A stretch of 64,000 nt of DNA from an uncultured Prevotellaceae bacterium (lineage in GTDB: Bacteria; Bacteroidota; Bacteroidia; Bacteroidales; Bacteroidaceae): the NCBI GenBank assembly GCA_900313615.1, contig OMRP01000013.1, positions 31,577-95,576 on the forward strand. Reading direction: 5' to 3'. Within the stretch, counting starts at the first letter, position 1, and each line of letters opens with the position of its first letter. The translations under genes were made by a program, and so were the position numbers. The notes beneath the pieces are model-generated. The model ran no database searches. It was not told the DNA's origin and saw nothing but the letters and a program-made list of their open reading frames with translations. This document shows, piece after piece, positions 1 through 9,790 of the stretch.

Positions 1-265
1 CATCGGTGCCATCGGGGCGTTTCTCCTTGATGGAATGCTTGAGCACCCAAGCCACGCCCGCCGAGAGTACATACGACGCACCCACATTGACACCCATGCG
101 CTTCCATGAACTCTCGCTCTCCACGCCAAGTCCCTTCAGCGCAAACACGGCGCCGAAAGGTACATACTGCAACACATCGTCCGGACCGTCGCCATAAAAC
201 TTCTTGTCCTGGGCGGAGACACCCAACGACACGAACAACGCAAATATAAAAAATAGTTTTCGCAT
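1..265 (-). CDS. PAP2-family phosphatase, N-terminal part (runs off left edge)
   Basis: The minus strand opens at an ATG at 265 and stays open for 88 codons to the window edge. It begins with a signal peptide (MRKLFFIFALFVSLGVSAQ), so the product is exported. Near residues 76-84 it has K-x6-RP (KHSIKEKRP), the first signature of the PAP2 (type 2 phosphatidic acid phosphatase) superfamily, whose members dephosphorylate lipid or small phosphate esters outside the cytoplasm. The SGH and SR-x5-H-x3-D signatures would lie beyond the edge, so the assignment rests on one motif plus the exported, hydrophobic character. Moderate confidence in the family, none in the substrate. Confidence 0.6.
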   Translation of the reverse strand, partial: MRKLFFIFALFVSLGVSAQDKKFYGDGPDDVLQYVPFGAVFALKGLGVESESSWKRMGVNVGASYVLSAGVAWVLKHSIKEKRPDGTD

Positions 266-286
266 GACGTTATAATATTAGGAGTG

Positions 287-308
287 AAGGAGTGAAGGAG
301 TTCAGACA
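287..308. repeat. 22-nt intergenic repeat, copy 1 (other copy at 16127-16148)
   Basis: These 22 bases, built on the word GGAGTGAAGGAG followed by TTCAGACA, recur exactly at 16127-16148. Both copies lie just 5' of a minus-strand gene (PAP2 here, the ABC exporter there). The rest of the 266-367 spacer is purine-rich low-complexity sequence. Confidence 0.75.
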
Positions 309-367
309 TTACCCTTCAACAGACTAATGTCCTTTCCCTCTAACTTCCCTTTAACTTCCATTACCAT

Positions 368-1669
368 TCATTTCTTCTCCTTGATGATACTCACGGCACA
401 GGCGCCACATATCAGCAGGATGCCCGACACAATCATCATGGTGCTCTGCACACCGCCGACGAGACGTAAGATGACGCCACCAAGCAGTGCCGCCACGATC
501 TGAGGCAGACAGATGGTACCATTGAACAGTCCCAAATAGGCGCCCATGTGGCCGTAGCCTTGCAGCGCATTTGTCACGAAGGTAAAAGGCATCGCCAACA
601 TCGCCGCCCAAGCACAACCTATGCACAGGAAAGGCAGAATCTGCAGGTATTGGTTAGGACAGAAGGGGATGAGTGCGAATCCCAATCCTCCAATGGCCAA
701 GCTGAGGGCATAAGCCATCTTCGTGTTTTTGAACTTGGGAAGTATCGCTGCCCATACCACACTGCCCATGGCTTGTATGGCATAGAGCACACCCGTCCAG
801 TTACCCGCCGTCTGATAAGCCTCCGTCACCGAGTCGGCCGTGCCCCATACCGTGAGCGATACCGCATCGACCACGTAGGTCCACATATAGAGGAACGCCG
901 ACCAACAGAAGAACTGCACCAGTCCCACCTTCCAGAAGGTGGAAGGAGCGTTTTTCAGCAGCACGAACCAGTTCGCCTTTGTCTCATTCTCCGCTTTCAC
1001 CGGGTTATACTGACGATATTCCTGCGGGCTCCACTCTTTCACCTTGAAGGTTGTATAAAGCACGCAGAGGATAAGGATAGCAGCACCAATATAGAACGAC
1101 CAGACCACCGACTGTGGCACAACACCCTCAGGAGCAGTGTTTTGTAGTCCTATCCATGTGAAGACAAAAGGGAAAAGGAATCCCACCACGCTACCCGCAT
1201 TGCACAGGAACGACTGTATGGAGTAGGCTTTTGCCTTCTGTTTTTCATTCACCATATCGCCCACCAGCATCTTGAACGGTTGCATGGCCATGTTGATGCT
1301 CGTGTCAAGGAGCATAAGCATGAGCAGTCCAAACACCATGACGGCGGAAAGCGCCAATCCAAGCGACCCTGCGTTGGGCAGCAGACACATCACCGCCACC
1401 GCCACGGCAGCACCCACGAAGAGATAGGGTATGCGTCGTCCGAAGCGGCACCACGTCTTATCAGAGAGCGTGCCGACGATAGGTTGCACTAAGATGCCCA
1501 TGAGAGGCGGCAGAATCCAGAAGAAGCTCAGGTCGTGTGGGTCGGCCCCGAGGGTACGGAAAATACGTGAAATGTTGGCGCTTTGCAACGCATACGCTAT
1601 TTGCACGCCAAAGAACCCAAAACTAAGGTTCCACAGTTTCCAAAAGGAAAGATCGGGTTTCTGTAACAT
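368..1669 (-). CDS. MFS sugar transporter of the SLC45/maltose-transporter type
   Basis: A 433-residue inner-membrane protein with about twelve hydrophobic segments, the normal size for a major facilitator. Residues 70-81 (DKTWCRFGRRIP) match the loop 2-3 signature of the SLC45/sucrose-maltose proton symporters, where RxGRR is typical. It lies 83 bp downstream of the LacI-type regulator on the same strand and next to a Sus-like locus, so import of maltose or maltodextrins released in the periplasm is the likely role. No promoter was seen in the 83-bp gap, so it is probably co-transcribed with the regulator. Family assignment is firm; the substrate is inferred from context. Confidence 0.85.
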   Translation of the reverse strand: MLQKPDLSFWKLWNLSFGFFGVQIAYALQSANISRIFRTLGADPHDLSFFWILPPLMGILVQPIVGTLSDKTWCRFGRRIPYLFVGAAVAVAVMCLLPNAGSLGLALSAVMVFGLLMLMLLDTSINMAMQPFKMLVGDMVNEKQKAKAYSIQSFLCNAGSVVGFLFPFVFTWIGLQNTAPEGVVPQSVVWSFYIGAAILILCVLYTTFKVKEWSPQEYRQYNPVKAENETKANWFVLLKNAPSTFWKVGLVQFFCWSAFLYMWTYVVDAVSLTVWGTADSVTEAYQTAGNWTGVLYAIQAMGSVVWAAILPKFKNTKMAYALSLAIGGLGFALIPFCPNQYLQILPFLCIGCAWAAMLAMPFTFVTNALQGYGHMGAYLGLFNGTICLPQIVAALLGGVILRLVGGVQSTMMIVSGILLICGACAVSIIKEKK

Positions 1670-1675
1670 ATTATG

Positions 1676-1752
1676 AAATTAAAAAATTACAAAATTAAAA
1701 AATTAAAAGATGCGGCACTCGACACTCGACACTCGACACTCATCACTCGGCA
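1676..1752. repeat. AT-rich and CGACACT micro-repeat spacer
   Basis: The spacer between the regulator and transporter genes begins with repeated AAATTAAAAAATTA-like words. It continues with four consecutive copies of ACTCGAC/ACTCATC-type heptamers (about 1717-1748). No gene or promoter is visible in it. Confidence 0.6.
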
Positions 1753-2778
1753 CTACCTCGTGCTTCCACGGATGATGAGTCGAGTGCGCACCACACGGCG
1801 TTCCACCTTATTAATGGGGATATTGCCTTCCACTTTGTTAATGAGGATGTTGGCCGCCTCCTCGCCCACCACATGTCCGCGCTGTTCCACGGTGGTGAGC
1901 ATAGGGTCACACGCTACCGCACGCTGTCCGTTGGTGAATCCACATACCGATATATCATCGGGCACTTTGAATCCCATGCGTTTGGCCGTGTACATGATAC
2001 CGATGGCCGTATCGTCATTGACGGCAAAGAATGCATCGGGGTGATCCTCCATCTGCAGCAGTTCAGGCGTGATGAGTTCCGCATCGGCACGGTTGTCGCA
2101 GTAACGCACAAACCGTTCATCATGCACCAGTCCATGACGACTCAGCGCATCATAGTAGCCGTTGTAACGATTTTTCGATATTTCCAGATTCATCGACGCC
2201 CCGTAGTAGGCAATGCGCGTGCATCCAGTATCGATGAGATGCTTCACTGCGTTGAAAGCCCCCTGGTAGTCGTCGACGACCACACGGCTGGCATCCACGC
2301 CCGTGCAAATGCGGTCGTAGAACACCAGTGGCACCCCATTGTCGATGAGTCTCTGGAAATGGTCATACTGTAGGGTGTCCTTGGCTTGCGACACAATGAT
2401 GCCACACACCTTATTCTCAAAAAACGACTGACAGATAGCCACTTCGCGTTGGTACTGCTCGTTGCTCTGCGCCACCATCAGTCGGTAGCCATGAGTAGAG
2501 GCCTCCTGTTCGATGCCGCTGAGTATGGATGAGAAATAGAAATGGGTGAATTGTGGAATGATGACACCGATGATGCGCAACGGTTTTACCCTGGTGTGGC
2601 GCAACGACTCGGCTATCATATTAGGAATAAAATTATGTTCGCGCGCGTATGCCTTGATGAGATCCCGACGCTCAGGACTGATACGGGGACTATCCTTGAG
2701 CGCACGCGAGACTGTAGCCACCGACACACCGAGTGCCTGTGCTATGTCCTTCATCGTTACTGGTTGGGGTTTATCCAT
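1753..2778 (-). CDS. LacI-family transcriptional regulator of the starch locus
   Basis: 341 residues, the usual LacI/PurR length. Residues 8-31 form the LacI helix-turn-helix (VTMKDIAQALGVSVATVSRAL), followed by the hinge and a periplasmic-binding-protein-like effector domain (RIIGVIIPQF near residue 70, VSVCGFTNG-like strand near residue 280). It is divergent from susC, separated by 264 bp that hold a dyad of the LacI-family type, TGCAAnCGnTTGCA. The same dyad lies before the amylase gene, so this protein is the obvious candidate to bind both. In Bacteroidales, SusR-type membrane regulators often control starch loci; here a LacI-type cytoplasmic regulator takes that place. Effector (a maltooligosaccharide?) and sign of control are inferred. 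Confidence 0.92.
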   Translation of the reverse strand: MDKPQPVTMKDIAQALGVSVATVSRALKDSPRISPERRDLIKAYAREHNFIPNMIAESLRHTRVKPLRIIGVIIPQFTHFYFSSILSGIEQEASTHGYRLMVAQSNEQYQREVAICQSFFENKVCGIIVSQAKDTLQYDHFQRLIDNGVPLVFYDRICTGVDASRVVVDDYQGAFNAVKHLIDTGCTRIAYYGASMNLEISKNRYNGYYDALSRHGLVHDERFVRYCDNRADAELITPELLQMEDHPDAFFAVNDDTAIGIMYTAKRMGFKVPDDISVCGFTNGQRAVACDPMLTTVEQRGHVVGEEAANILINKVEGNIPINKVERRVVRTRLIIRGSTR

Positions 2779-2885
2779 AGGCTGCTTTTATTTGTGTAAA
2801 GAAAAAGCATCGCTTGATGAGTGCAAAAATAATCAAAACTCCCATACGTTGTCATTCGACACCGAGCATTTAAGCCATTTGGTAA

Positions 2886-2901
2886 GTGCAATCGTTTGCA
2901 C
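2886..2901. promoter_or_regulatory. Predicted LacI-type operator before susC
   Basis: GTGCAATCGTTTGCAC is a 16-bp dyad centred on CG with a single mismatched pair, the classic LacI/GalR-family operator shape. Its centre lies 61.5 bp upstream of the first base of the susC -7 element. A matching site is at 10825-10838. Confidence 0.75.
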
Positions 2902-2954
2902 GGCAAGAAATGAAAATTTATTGTAAAAAAAGTACAACGAACATATAAGAAACT

Positions 2955-2962
2955 TAACTTTG
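2955..2962 (+). promoter_or_regulatory. -7 element of the susC promoter
   Basis: TAACTTTG matches the Bacteroidales -7 consensus TANNTTTG. No TTTG lies 19-22 bases upstream, so the promoter looks weak on its own. Transcription would start near 2969, giving a 5' leader of about 74 nt. Confidence 0.6.
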
Positions 2963-3042
2963 CAGAAAATATTGCCGTAGACCTATATTCTTTAACAAGC
3001 GAGAATACTATTAACAACCATATTCTAACTTAATAACTATCA

Positions 3043-6000
3043 ATGATGAAGCAGGTAAATTTGAGAATCCCCTTCAGGATTCTGTCCCTATTATTGGGGC
3101 TGTTCCTATCTGTAAGCGCCTATGCACAGCAAGTGACTGTGAATGGCCATGTTGAGGATGCTGCCGGCGAACCTATCATTGGAGCCACCGTGCGCGTGCA
3201 GGGTCAAACTGGCGGCGTGGTGACCGACTTCGATGGTAACTTCACTACGCAGGCACCCTCGGGAGCCACACTGGAGATATCCTATATCGGATACCAGACG
3301 GCTACCGTGACCGCTTCCCCGAATGTCGTCGTGACATTGCAGGAAGACTCCGAAGTGCTCAACGAAGTGGTAGTCATCGGTTACGGTACGGTAAAGAAGA
3401 CCGACCTTACCGGTGCCGTCACCGCCTTGAAACCCGACTCAAAGAACAAGGGTCTGGTGGTGACTCCGCAAGAGATGATGAGCGGTAAGATTGCCGGTGT
3501 AAGTGTGACCAGTGACGGTGGTACGCCGGGTGGTAGCTCCACCATCCGTATCCGTGGTGGTTCATCACTTTCCGCCTCAAACAACCCGTTGATCGTGATT
3601 GACGGTGTACCTATGGACAACAATGGTGTGAAAGGTCTGGCCAACCCCTTGGCCATGGTCAATCCCCAAGACATCGAGTCGTTCAACGTGCTGAAGAGTG
3701 CCTCCGCCACCGCTATCTATGGTAGCCGTGGTTCTAACGGTGTCATCATCATCACCACGAAGAAAGGTCGCAGAGGTTCCGCCCCCAGCGTCTCTTATGC
3801 TGGCAACGTGAACTTCAGCATGAAGAAGAAGACCATCGATGTGATGTCAGGCGATGAGTACCGTGACTTTATCAGGGATATTTTCCAAGGTGCGTCGAAC
3901 TACGACGAGGTCGTAAGCAAGCTGGGCACCGCCAACACCGACTGGCAGGAAGAAATCTACCGCACAGCCGTGAGCCACGACCACAACGTGACTGTTTCCG
4001 GAGCCGTGGGCACCCTGCCCTATCGCGTGTCGTTGGGATATACCGACCAACAGGGTATCCTGAAGACCTCCGACTTCCAGCGTTACACTGCTGCCTTGAC
4101 ATTGAACCCCTCGTTGCTCGACGACCATCTCACCATCACGTTGAACGCCAAGGGTCTGTGGGCTAAGTCGCAATATGCTGACGGTGCCGCCATCAACTCA
4201 GCCGTGGCATACGACCCCTCGCAGAGCGTGTATGACCCGAGTGCCACCAATTTCGGCGGTTACTTCCAGTGGCAAGGTTCTAGTGCCTCGCTCAACGACA
4301 GCGCCTGGCCTTATACTTACAACAACCTCGCCACCAAGAACCCTGTGGCCATCCTTGAGTTGAAAGACGACCGCGCCATTAGCCGTTCGTTCATTGGCAG
4401 TGCCGAGTTCGACTATAAGGTACATGGTTTCGAGGACCTGCGCCTCCACGCCACTTTGGGTGCCGACATTTCGAAAGGTAAGCAGTGGACCGACGTTGAT
4501 CCCCGCAACGCATTGGCTATCTACTACGGCTCGCACGGATGGGAGACCATCATGAAGCGTAACCTCACGCTGTCGACATACGCCCAGTACTATCATGATT
4601 TTGAGGATAAAGCCAAGAACCACTTCGACATCATGATTGGTTATGAATGGGCTCATTACTGGCGCACCCAGCACAACAACTACTGGGGTCTTTATCCCGA
4701 GACCAACAACGACAAGTCGTTGGCAGGCACCAAGCGCGGAGAGAGTTTCTACAACTACAAGACCGAGAACTATCTGGTTTCGTTCTTCGGTCGTGCCAAC
4801 TGGAGTCTGATGGATCGCTACTACTTGACCTTCACCATGCGTGACGATGGTTCATCGCGTTTCAAGGACCACTGGTCATTGTTCCCCGCTGTGGCTTTTG
4901 CTTGGAAGATCAAAGATGAGAACAAATTCCGTGAGATTGAATGGCTGAGCGACCTGAAACTGCGTTTGGACTGGGGTATGACCGGTCAGCAGGAAGGAAT
5001 CGGTGACTACAACTACTTCCCCCTCTATCGTGTGAGCACCGATGCCCTGGGTTCATTCTATGACCTGATGGGTGACGGCCGTCTCATCCGCCCCGAGGCC
5101 TATGACCCCAACCTGAAATGGGAGACCACCACAACCTATAACATCGGTTTGGACTGGGGTATCTTCGACCAAAGATTGACCGGTACCGTTGACTGGTACT
5201 ACCGCAAGACCACCGACCTGCTGAACAGGGCTTATGTGCCTGCAGGTGCCAGCTTCCGCAACACCGTGACCACCAACATTGGTCACCTCTACAATACCGG
5301 TGTGGAAGTAAGCCTCAGTTGGAAAGCCATCCAAGCCAAAGACTGGTATTGGACCATCGACTATAACTTCACATACAACAAGAACCGCATCACCAAACTG
5401 GGTGGTGGCGACGATCCAGACTACAAAGTGCTCACTGGTGGCATCTCCGCTGGTACAGGTGGAACCATCCAGGCACATGCAGTAGGTTATCCCGCTTTCT
5501 CGTACCTCGTTTATCAACAGGCTTACGACGAGAATGGCATGCCTATCGAAGGGCAGGTTGTAGACCGCAATGGTGACGGTCAGATTTCCGAAGCCGACCA
5601 GTACTTCTACAAGAACCCCGTGGCTCCTGTCACAATGGGTCTTGCCTCACGTTTGGAGTATAAGAACTGGGACTTTGGTTTCTCACTGCGCGCCAGCATC
5701 GGCAACTATGTATACAACGATTTCATGGCAGGCAACAGCACTTTGTCCACCAACAACATTTACTATAGCGGCTATCTAGTGAACCGTCCCACTTATGTGC
5801 TGCCCTACAACTGGCAGACCTATGATGTGGAGGCCACACACTCCGACCGCTGGGTGCAGAACGGCTCGTTCCTGAAGTGCGACAACATCACGTTGGGTTA
5901 CAGTTTCGCCAACCTCTTCAAGGTGGGTAACTACCACGGCATAAGCGGCCGTATCTACGGCTCCGCCACCAACGTGTTCTGCATCACCAAATACAAGGGC

Positions 6001-6087
6001 ATTGATCCTGAAGTATTCGGTGGTATCGACAACGGCGTTTATCCGCGCCCCATCACCTTCCAACTTGGTTTGAATCTCAACTTCTAA
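3043..6087 (+). CDS. susC: SusC-like TonB-dependent outer-membrane transporter
   Basis: 1014 residues. Residues 1-29 are a signal peptide ending SAYAQ. Residues 32-100 form a carboxypeptidase-regulatory-like beta-sandwich (VNGHVEDAAGEPIIGATV). A TonB-box/plug region follows (EVVVIGYGTVKKTDLTGAV, 108-126), then a 22-strand barrel ending in an aromatic C-terminus (LGLNLNF). This is the import channel of a starch utilisation system, moving maltooligosaccharides across the outer membrane with energy from TonB. susD follows after 20 bp, and the SusE/F-like lipoproteins and amylase confirm the starch assignment. The start could also be the second ATG at 3046. Expression probably depends on the LacI-type regulator. 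Confidence 0.95.
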   Translation: MMKQVNLRIPFRILSLLLGLFLSVSAYAQQVTVNGHVEDAAGEPIIGATVRVQGQTGGVVTDFDGNFTTQAPSGATLEISYIGYQTATVTASPNVVVTLQEDSEVLNEVVVIGYGTVKKTDLTGAVTALKPDSKNKGLVVTPQEMMSGKIAGVSVTSDGGTPGGSSTIRIRGGSSLSASNNPLIVIDGVPMDNNGVKGLANPLAMVNPQDIESFNVLKSASATAIYGSRGSNGVIIITTKKGRRGSAPSVSYAGNVNFSMKKKTIDVMSGDEYRDFIRDIFQGASNYDEVVSKLGTANTDWQEEIYRTAVSHDHNVTVSGAVGTLPYRVSLGYTDQQGILKTSDFQRYTAALTLNPSLLDDHLTITLNAKGLWAKSQYADGAAINSAVAYDPSQSVYDPSATNFGGYFQWQGSSASLNDSAWPYTYNNLATKNPVAILELKDDRAISRSFIGSAEFDYKVHGFEDLRLHATLGADISKGKQWTDVDPRNALAIYYGSHGWETIMKRNLTLSTYAQYYHDFEDKAKNHFDIMIGYEWAHYWRTQHNNYWGLYPETNNDKSLAGTKRGESFYNYKTENYLVSFFGRANWSLMDRYYLTFTMRDDGSSRFKDHWSLFPAVAFAWKIKDENKFREIEWLSDLKLRLDWGMTGQQEGIGDYNYFPLYRVSTDALGSFYDLMGDGRLIRPEAYDPNLKWETTTTYNIGLDWGIFDQRLTGTVDWYYRKTTDLLNRAYVPAGASFRNTVTTNIGHLYNTGVEVSLSWKAIQAKDWYWTIDYNFTYNKNRITKLGGGDDPDYKVLTGGISAGTGGTIQAHAVGYPAFSYLVYQQAYDENGMPIEGQVVDRNGDGQISEADQYFYKNPVAPVTMGLASRLEYKNWDFGFSLRASIGNYVYNDFMAGNSTLSTNNIYYSGYLVNRPTYVLPYNWQTYDVEATHSDRWVQNGSFLKCDNITLGYSFANLFKVGNYHGISGRIYGSATNVFCITKYKGIDPEVFGGIDNGVYPRPITFQLGLNLNF

Positions 6088-6107
6088 ACTAATAAAGATT
6101 AAAAGTC

Positions 6108-7721
6108 ATGAAAAGATATATTAAAAACATTGTTCCCTTGTTGGCTTTCGCGCTGACATTCGGTGCAAGTTCATGTGTGAATGACTTGGATGTGGATCCC
6201 ATCGATCCCAACTATGCCGATGTCAACCCTGAGCAACTGTTCAACAAGTGCTACGCCACGATAGCCGCCGCTGGTAACGGCGGAGCTGACGGCGACAGCG
6301 ATGTGGACGGTATTGACGGAGGTACCTCCGGCTATTACCGCCAGATGTGGAACGCACAGGAACTTACCTCCGACGAAGCCATCTGCGGATGGGGTGACGA
6401 AGGTATTTCCAACTTCTGCGACAACTCATACGACGCTTCTCATCCAATGTTGCGCGGTTACTACTACCGTCTGTACACTGCTATCACATTCTGCAACCAG
6501 TACTTGGAGCAGTTCAGCGATCACGACGCCACCATGACGGCAGAGATCCGTTTCCTCCGTGCCTTCCATTACTTCCAGTTGATGGATGGTTGGGGCGACA
6601 TCGCCTTCACCACGGAAATCAGTTCAGCAGCGCCCCAACAGCGCCCCCGTGCCGAAGTGTTCAAATTCATCGAGGAAGAGTTGCTTGACATCGAAGGCAA
6701 CTTGAGTGATGCCAAGGCCAAGAAATCATCGGATGCCAACTACGGCCGCGTAGACAAGGCTGCCGCTTGGTTGCTGCTTGCCCGTCTGTACCTGAATGCC
6801 GAGGTTTATACAGGTACCGCCCAGTGGGCCAAGGCTGCCGAGTATGCCCAGAAGGTGATGAATTCCGACTACCAGTTGAACGTTGCCGGTACCGGTGTGT
6901 GGAGTGGCTATCAGATGTTGTTCATGGGCGACAATGGCGAGACAGCCGCCGCCAAAGAAATCATCTGGCCTCTCTTGCAAGATGGTAAGCGCACCACCTC
7001 ATGGGGTACCTCGCTCTACCTGATTGCCGGTCCGTGGAAAGCAGACCTCATGCATGAGAATCCTAACGACCCCTCAGCCACCAACGGTACGGGCCAGGAC
7101 TGGAAAGGTCAGCGTGCCCGCAAGGAACTGGTGCTGAAATTCTTCCCCAGCGGCAATGCGCCTCTCGGCCTTCCCGGTTATGAGATGAAGAAAGAAGCCG
7201 GTGACGACCGCGCCATGTTCAGCAGCGTGGGTTGCACGCTTGAGAACGAGGAAATGGGTGTGTTTGAGAGCGGTTTCTCCGTGGCCAAGTTCACCAACTT
7301 CAAGACCGACGGTGCACCGGGTAACGACTCTAACCATCCCGATATGGACTGCCCGATGATGCGTAAGGCTGAAGCCTACCTTATTTATGCCGAAGCTACG
7401 GCTCGCCAGAATGGCGGCAACGCTACCTCTGACGGTGTGGATGCCATCAACCAGATTCGTCTGCGTGCCCATGCCGCAGCCAACTCGAGTTACTCTCTCG
7501 ACGATATCCTCGACGAGTGGAGCCGTGAGTTCTACTTCGAAGGTATGCGCCGCACCTGTCTTATCCGCTTTGGAAAATACGGCGGCAACAACGGCTACCT
7601 GTGGTCATGGAAAGGCGGCACCTATGAAGGCCGTGACTTCCCTGCCTACCGCAACCTCTTTGCCATCCCGACAACTGACCTGACCGCGAACAGCAATCTC
7701 GTTCAGAATCCCGGCTACTAA
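6108..7721 (+). CDS. susD: SusD-like starch-binding surface lipoprotein
   Basis: 537 residues, typical of SusD/RagB proteins. The signal peptide ends in a lipobox with Cys at residue 23 (GASSC), so the protein is lipid-anchored and expected on the cell surface capping SusC. The N-terminal TPR-type helices contain the family signature around residues 146-160 (EIRFLRAFHYFQLMDGWGD), and the C-terminal region has the usual REFYFEGMRR-type stretch near residue 475. It binds the polysaccharide and delivers oligosaccharides to the SusC channel. It is the second gene of the susCDE(F) operon. Confidence 0.95.
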   Translation: MKRYIKNIVPLLAFALTFGASSCVNDLDVDPIDPNYADVNPEQLFNKCYATIAAAGNGGADGDSDVDGIDGGTSGYYRQMWNAQELTSDEAICGWGDEGISNFCDNSYDASHPMLRGYYYRLYTAITFCNQYLEQFSDHDATMTAEIRFLRAFHYFQLMDGWGDIAFTTEISSAAPQQRPRAEVFKFIEEELLDIEGNLSDAKAKKSSDANYGRVDKAAAWLLLARLYLNAEVYTGTAQWAKAAEYAQKVMNSDYQLNVAGTGVWSGYQMLFMGDNGETAAAKEIIWPLLQDGKRTTSWGTSLYLIAGPWKADLMHENPNDPSATNGTGQDWKGQRARKELVLKFFPSGNAPLGLPGYEMKKEAGDDRAMFSSVGCTLENEEMGVFESGFSVAKFTNFKTDGAPGNDSNHPDMDCPMMRKAEAYLIYAEATARQNGGNATSDGVDAINQIRLRAHAAANSSYSLDDILDEWSREFYFEGMRRTCLIRFGKYGGNNGYLWSWKGGTYEGRDFPAYRNLFAIPTTDLTANSNLVQNPGY

Positions 7722-7772
7722 TCAATAGAAGATGTAGTATATACATCAAATTCAAAACATAGCATTACGACA

Positions 7773-8897
7773 ATGAAAAAGATAATCAAGTCAACACTGC
7801 TGCTTCTGTGCGGTATGGGGTTGTTTACCGCCTGTTCCGACGACAACGACTCCAACCCCACCCTGTTGCGGCCGACCACGTTCGTGCTGAATACCCCGGC
7901 ATACGCTAATTCAGCCATCGACCTGGCCACCACGTCAGGCATCCCCTTCACGTGGTCACAACCTGACTATGGCTTCCCCGTGGAAGCGGAATACCAGTTG
8001 GAAGTGTCGAAAGACGGCAACTTCACAACGAACCTCGCTGACGTGGATGAAAACCATCTCACCGATGCCAACTATGTTACGTTGAAAGACTACTATAATG
8101 TCCCCCAAGGCTCGATGGATGTCAATGCGCTGTCGAACGCCATCAACCAGATGAATGGATGGGATGCAGACAACGCTCCCGACGAGGCAACGGTATATGT
8201 GCGTGCCACGGCAACAACCAAGGGCGCACCTGTCATCTACTCCAACGTAGTGACCATCAAGGTAGTGCCTACGCTCGAAGTGATTGTCACCTATCCTGAA
8301 TTCATCTATGAGATTGGTAACGAGAGCGGTTGGAGTACAGCCTATCCGATGCGCAGCCCGAACCTCGACGGTATTTACCAGTCATACAACTGGCTCGACG
8401 GTGCCTTCAAGTTCAAGCCCAATGCCGACAATTGGGACGGCGACTGGGGCCAGGATCCCAACGGAGCCTATGGTTCATTGGTGGTTGACGGCGAGGAAGA
8501 CTGTAACAAGTCTGACGGTGCCTTCCCCGACAATTTGTTCGGTGCCGGCTTCTATCAGATTGATGTCAACATCATCGATATGACTTGGAGCGTTACTAAG
8601 GTGGAAACCATCAGTATTATCGGCGACTTCAATGGTTGGGCTGGCGATGTGGATATGACCTACGATCCTGAAGAAGGTTGCTGGTTGGCCACACTCTCGG
8701 TGACTGATGGTGGTCTGAAGTTCCGCATGAACCATGATTGGACAGTAAGTTGGGGTGGCAGGACCAAAGAGAATCCTGACCTGAACGACCTGACACAAAA
8801 CGGTGGAGAGAATATCCCCGTGGCAGCAGGTACCTATTTGTTCAAGCTCTTCATCAGCTACGAAGGTAACAACCGTGTGGAGATCATCGCACAGTAA
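7773..8897 (+). CDS. susE: SusE-like starch-binding lipoprotein
   Basis: 374 residues with a lipobox Cys at residue 21 (LFTAC). The N-terminal domain (about 30-165) resembles the SusE N-terminal Ig-like domain (FVLNTPAYANSAIDLATT). Two carbohydrate-binding modules follow. The first, about residues 170-280, contains IGNESGW and FKFKPNADNWDGD. The second starts at IIGDFNGWAGDVDMTYD and runs to the end. SusE-type proteins bind starch on the surface and help retain it near SusCD. The first module is closely related, even at DNA level, to the third module of the next gene: 23 identical bases at 8406-8428 and 10228-10250. Third gene of the sus operon. Confidence 0.9.
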   Translation: MKKIIKSTLLLLCGMGLFTACSDDNDSNPTLLRPTTFVLNTPAYANSAIDLATTSGIPFTWSQPDYGFPVEAEYQLEVSKDGNFTTNLADVDENHLTDANYVTLKDYYNVPQGSMDVNALSNAINQMNGWDADNAPDEATVYVRATATTKGAPVIYSNVVTIKVVPTLEVIVTYPEFIYEIGNESGWSTAYPMRSPNLDGIYQSYNWLDGAFKFKPNADNWDGDWGQDPNGAYGSLVVDGEEDCNKSDGAFPDNLFGAGFYQIDVNIIDMTWSVTKVETISIIGDFNGWAGDVDMTYDPEEGCWLATLSVTDGGLKFRMNHDWTVSWGGRTKENPDLNDLTQNGGENIPVAAGTYLFKLFISYEGNNRVEIIAQ

Positions 8898-8923
8898 AGC
8901 GTAACTAATAAAACAGTACAGCA

Positions 8924-9790
8924 ATGAAAAAGTTATTATATCTTGTCGGTCTTGTGTTTTGTTTCGCAAGTTGTACCGACGACTATACCGACTGGGCTAA
9001 TCCTCTGACGAACGGTCCTGAGGACTCGAAGACGGTGATGATGACCGTAGAGCCAGCTGCGCCCATTGACTATGCCAACGTGAGCAGCGAAATGGTGCAA
9101 CTCTTCGTCCCCACTTTGGAGGTGTCTGATGACGCCATCAAAGAGTATTATGTAAGGATTTACAAAGACGACATGAGTGAATTTGTGGAGATGGTCGCCG
9201 ACGAGAACGGCTTTGTGAATGCCGACGACCTGAAAGCAGCTGTTGAGCAACTCTACGGCAAGGCACCCACTAGACGCACCCTTAACCTCGTTGTCACCAC
9301 CTTGACCTATATCGGTGAGATGTCCATCAAGAATGTGGGTTCAACCACCGCCACGGTGACGCTTACTGCGCCGCATATCTCTCAAGCCTACTACGTGGTT
9401 GGAGGTAAGTATGACTGGGCACAGTCTGCCGCCGATAAGAACCAGAAGTTCAGCCACAGCGATGTGAATGTGTATGACGACCCCGTGTTCACCATCGAGA
9501 TTGAAGCATCGTTTGATGGTGACGGCAACCGCACCGACACGTGGTTTGCCATCGGTGATGACGAGGCTCTCGATGCCATCGGCAACGACGATTGGAGCAA
9601 ACTGCTCGGCACCACTCTCGGCAACGGCAACAACGGCACTGAGGGAACGCTTGCCCCACGTTCCGAGCTGAGCGACGACGGCAGTTTCATGATGCCCGCC
9701 AGCGATGAGGCTATCGGTTACCGTATCACTATCAACATGATGGAATACACCTACACCATTGAGCCCATCAGCAATTTGGAAGAGACGTAG
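8924..9790 (+). CDS. susF: SusF-like starch-binding lipoprotein, N-terminal part of a frameshifted gene
   Basis: 288 residues up to a stop at 9788-9790. The signal peptide has a lipobox Cys at residue 17 (CFASC). An N-terminal domain is followed by one carbohydrate-binding module (ISQAYYVVGGKYDW to YTIEPI). Coding sequence resumes in another frame directly after the stop, because GAGACGTA is duplicated at 9782-9797. Removing one copy restores an open frame of about 585 residues with four binding modules, a plausible SusF-like length. As written, the product would keep its anchor and one module and lose three. Real mutation, phase variation and sequencing error cannot be separated here. Confidence 0.85.
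   Translation: MKKLLYLVGLVFCFASCTDDYTDWANPLTNGPEDSKTVMMTVEPAAPIDYANVSSEMVQLFVPTLEVSDDAIKEYYVRIYKDDMSEFVEMVADENGFVNADDLKAAVEQLYGKAPTRRTLNLVVTTLTYIGEMSIKNVGSTTATVTLTAPHISQAYYVVGGKYDWAQSAADKNQKFSHSDVNVYDDPVFTIEIEASFDGDGNRTDTWFAIGDDEALDAIGNDDWSKLLGTTLGNGNNGTEGTLAPRSELSDDGSFMMPASDEAIGYRITINMMEYTYTIEPISNLEET

Noticed and set aside
2921-2923. TTG as -33 element of the susC promoter
   Set aside because: It is 31 bp from the -7 element, far from the usual 19-22.
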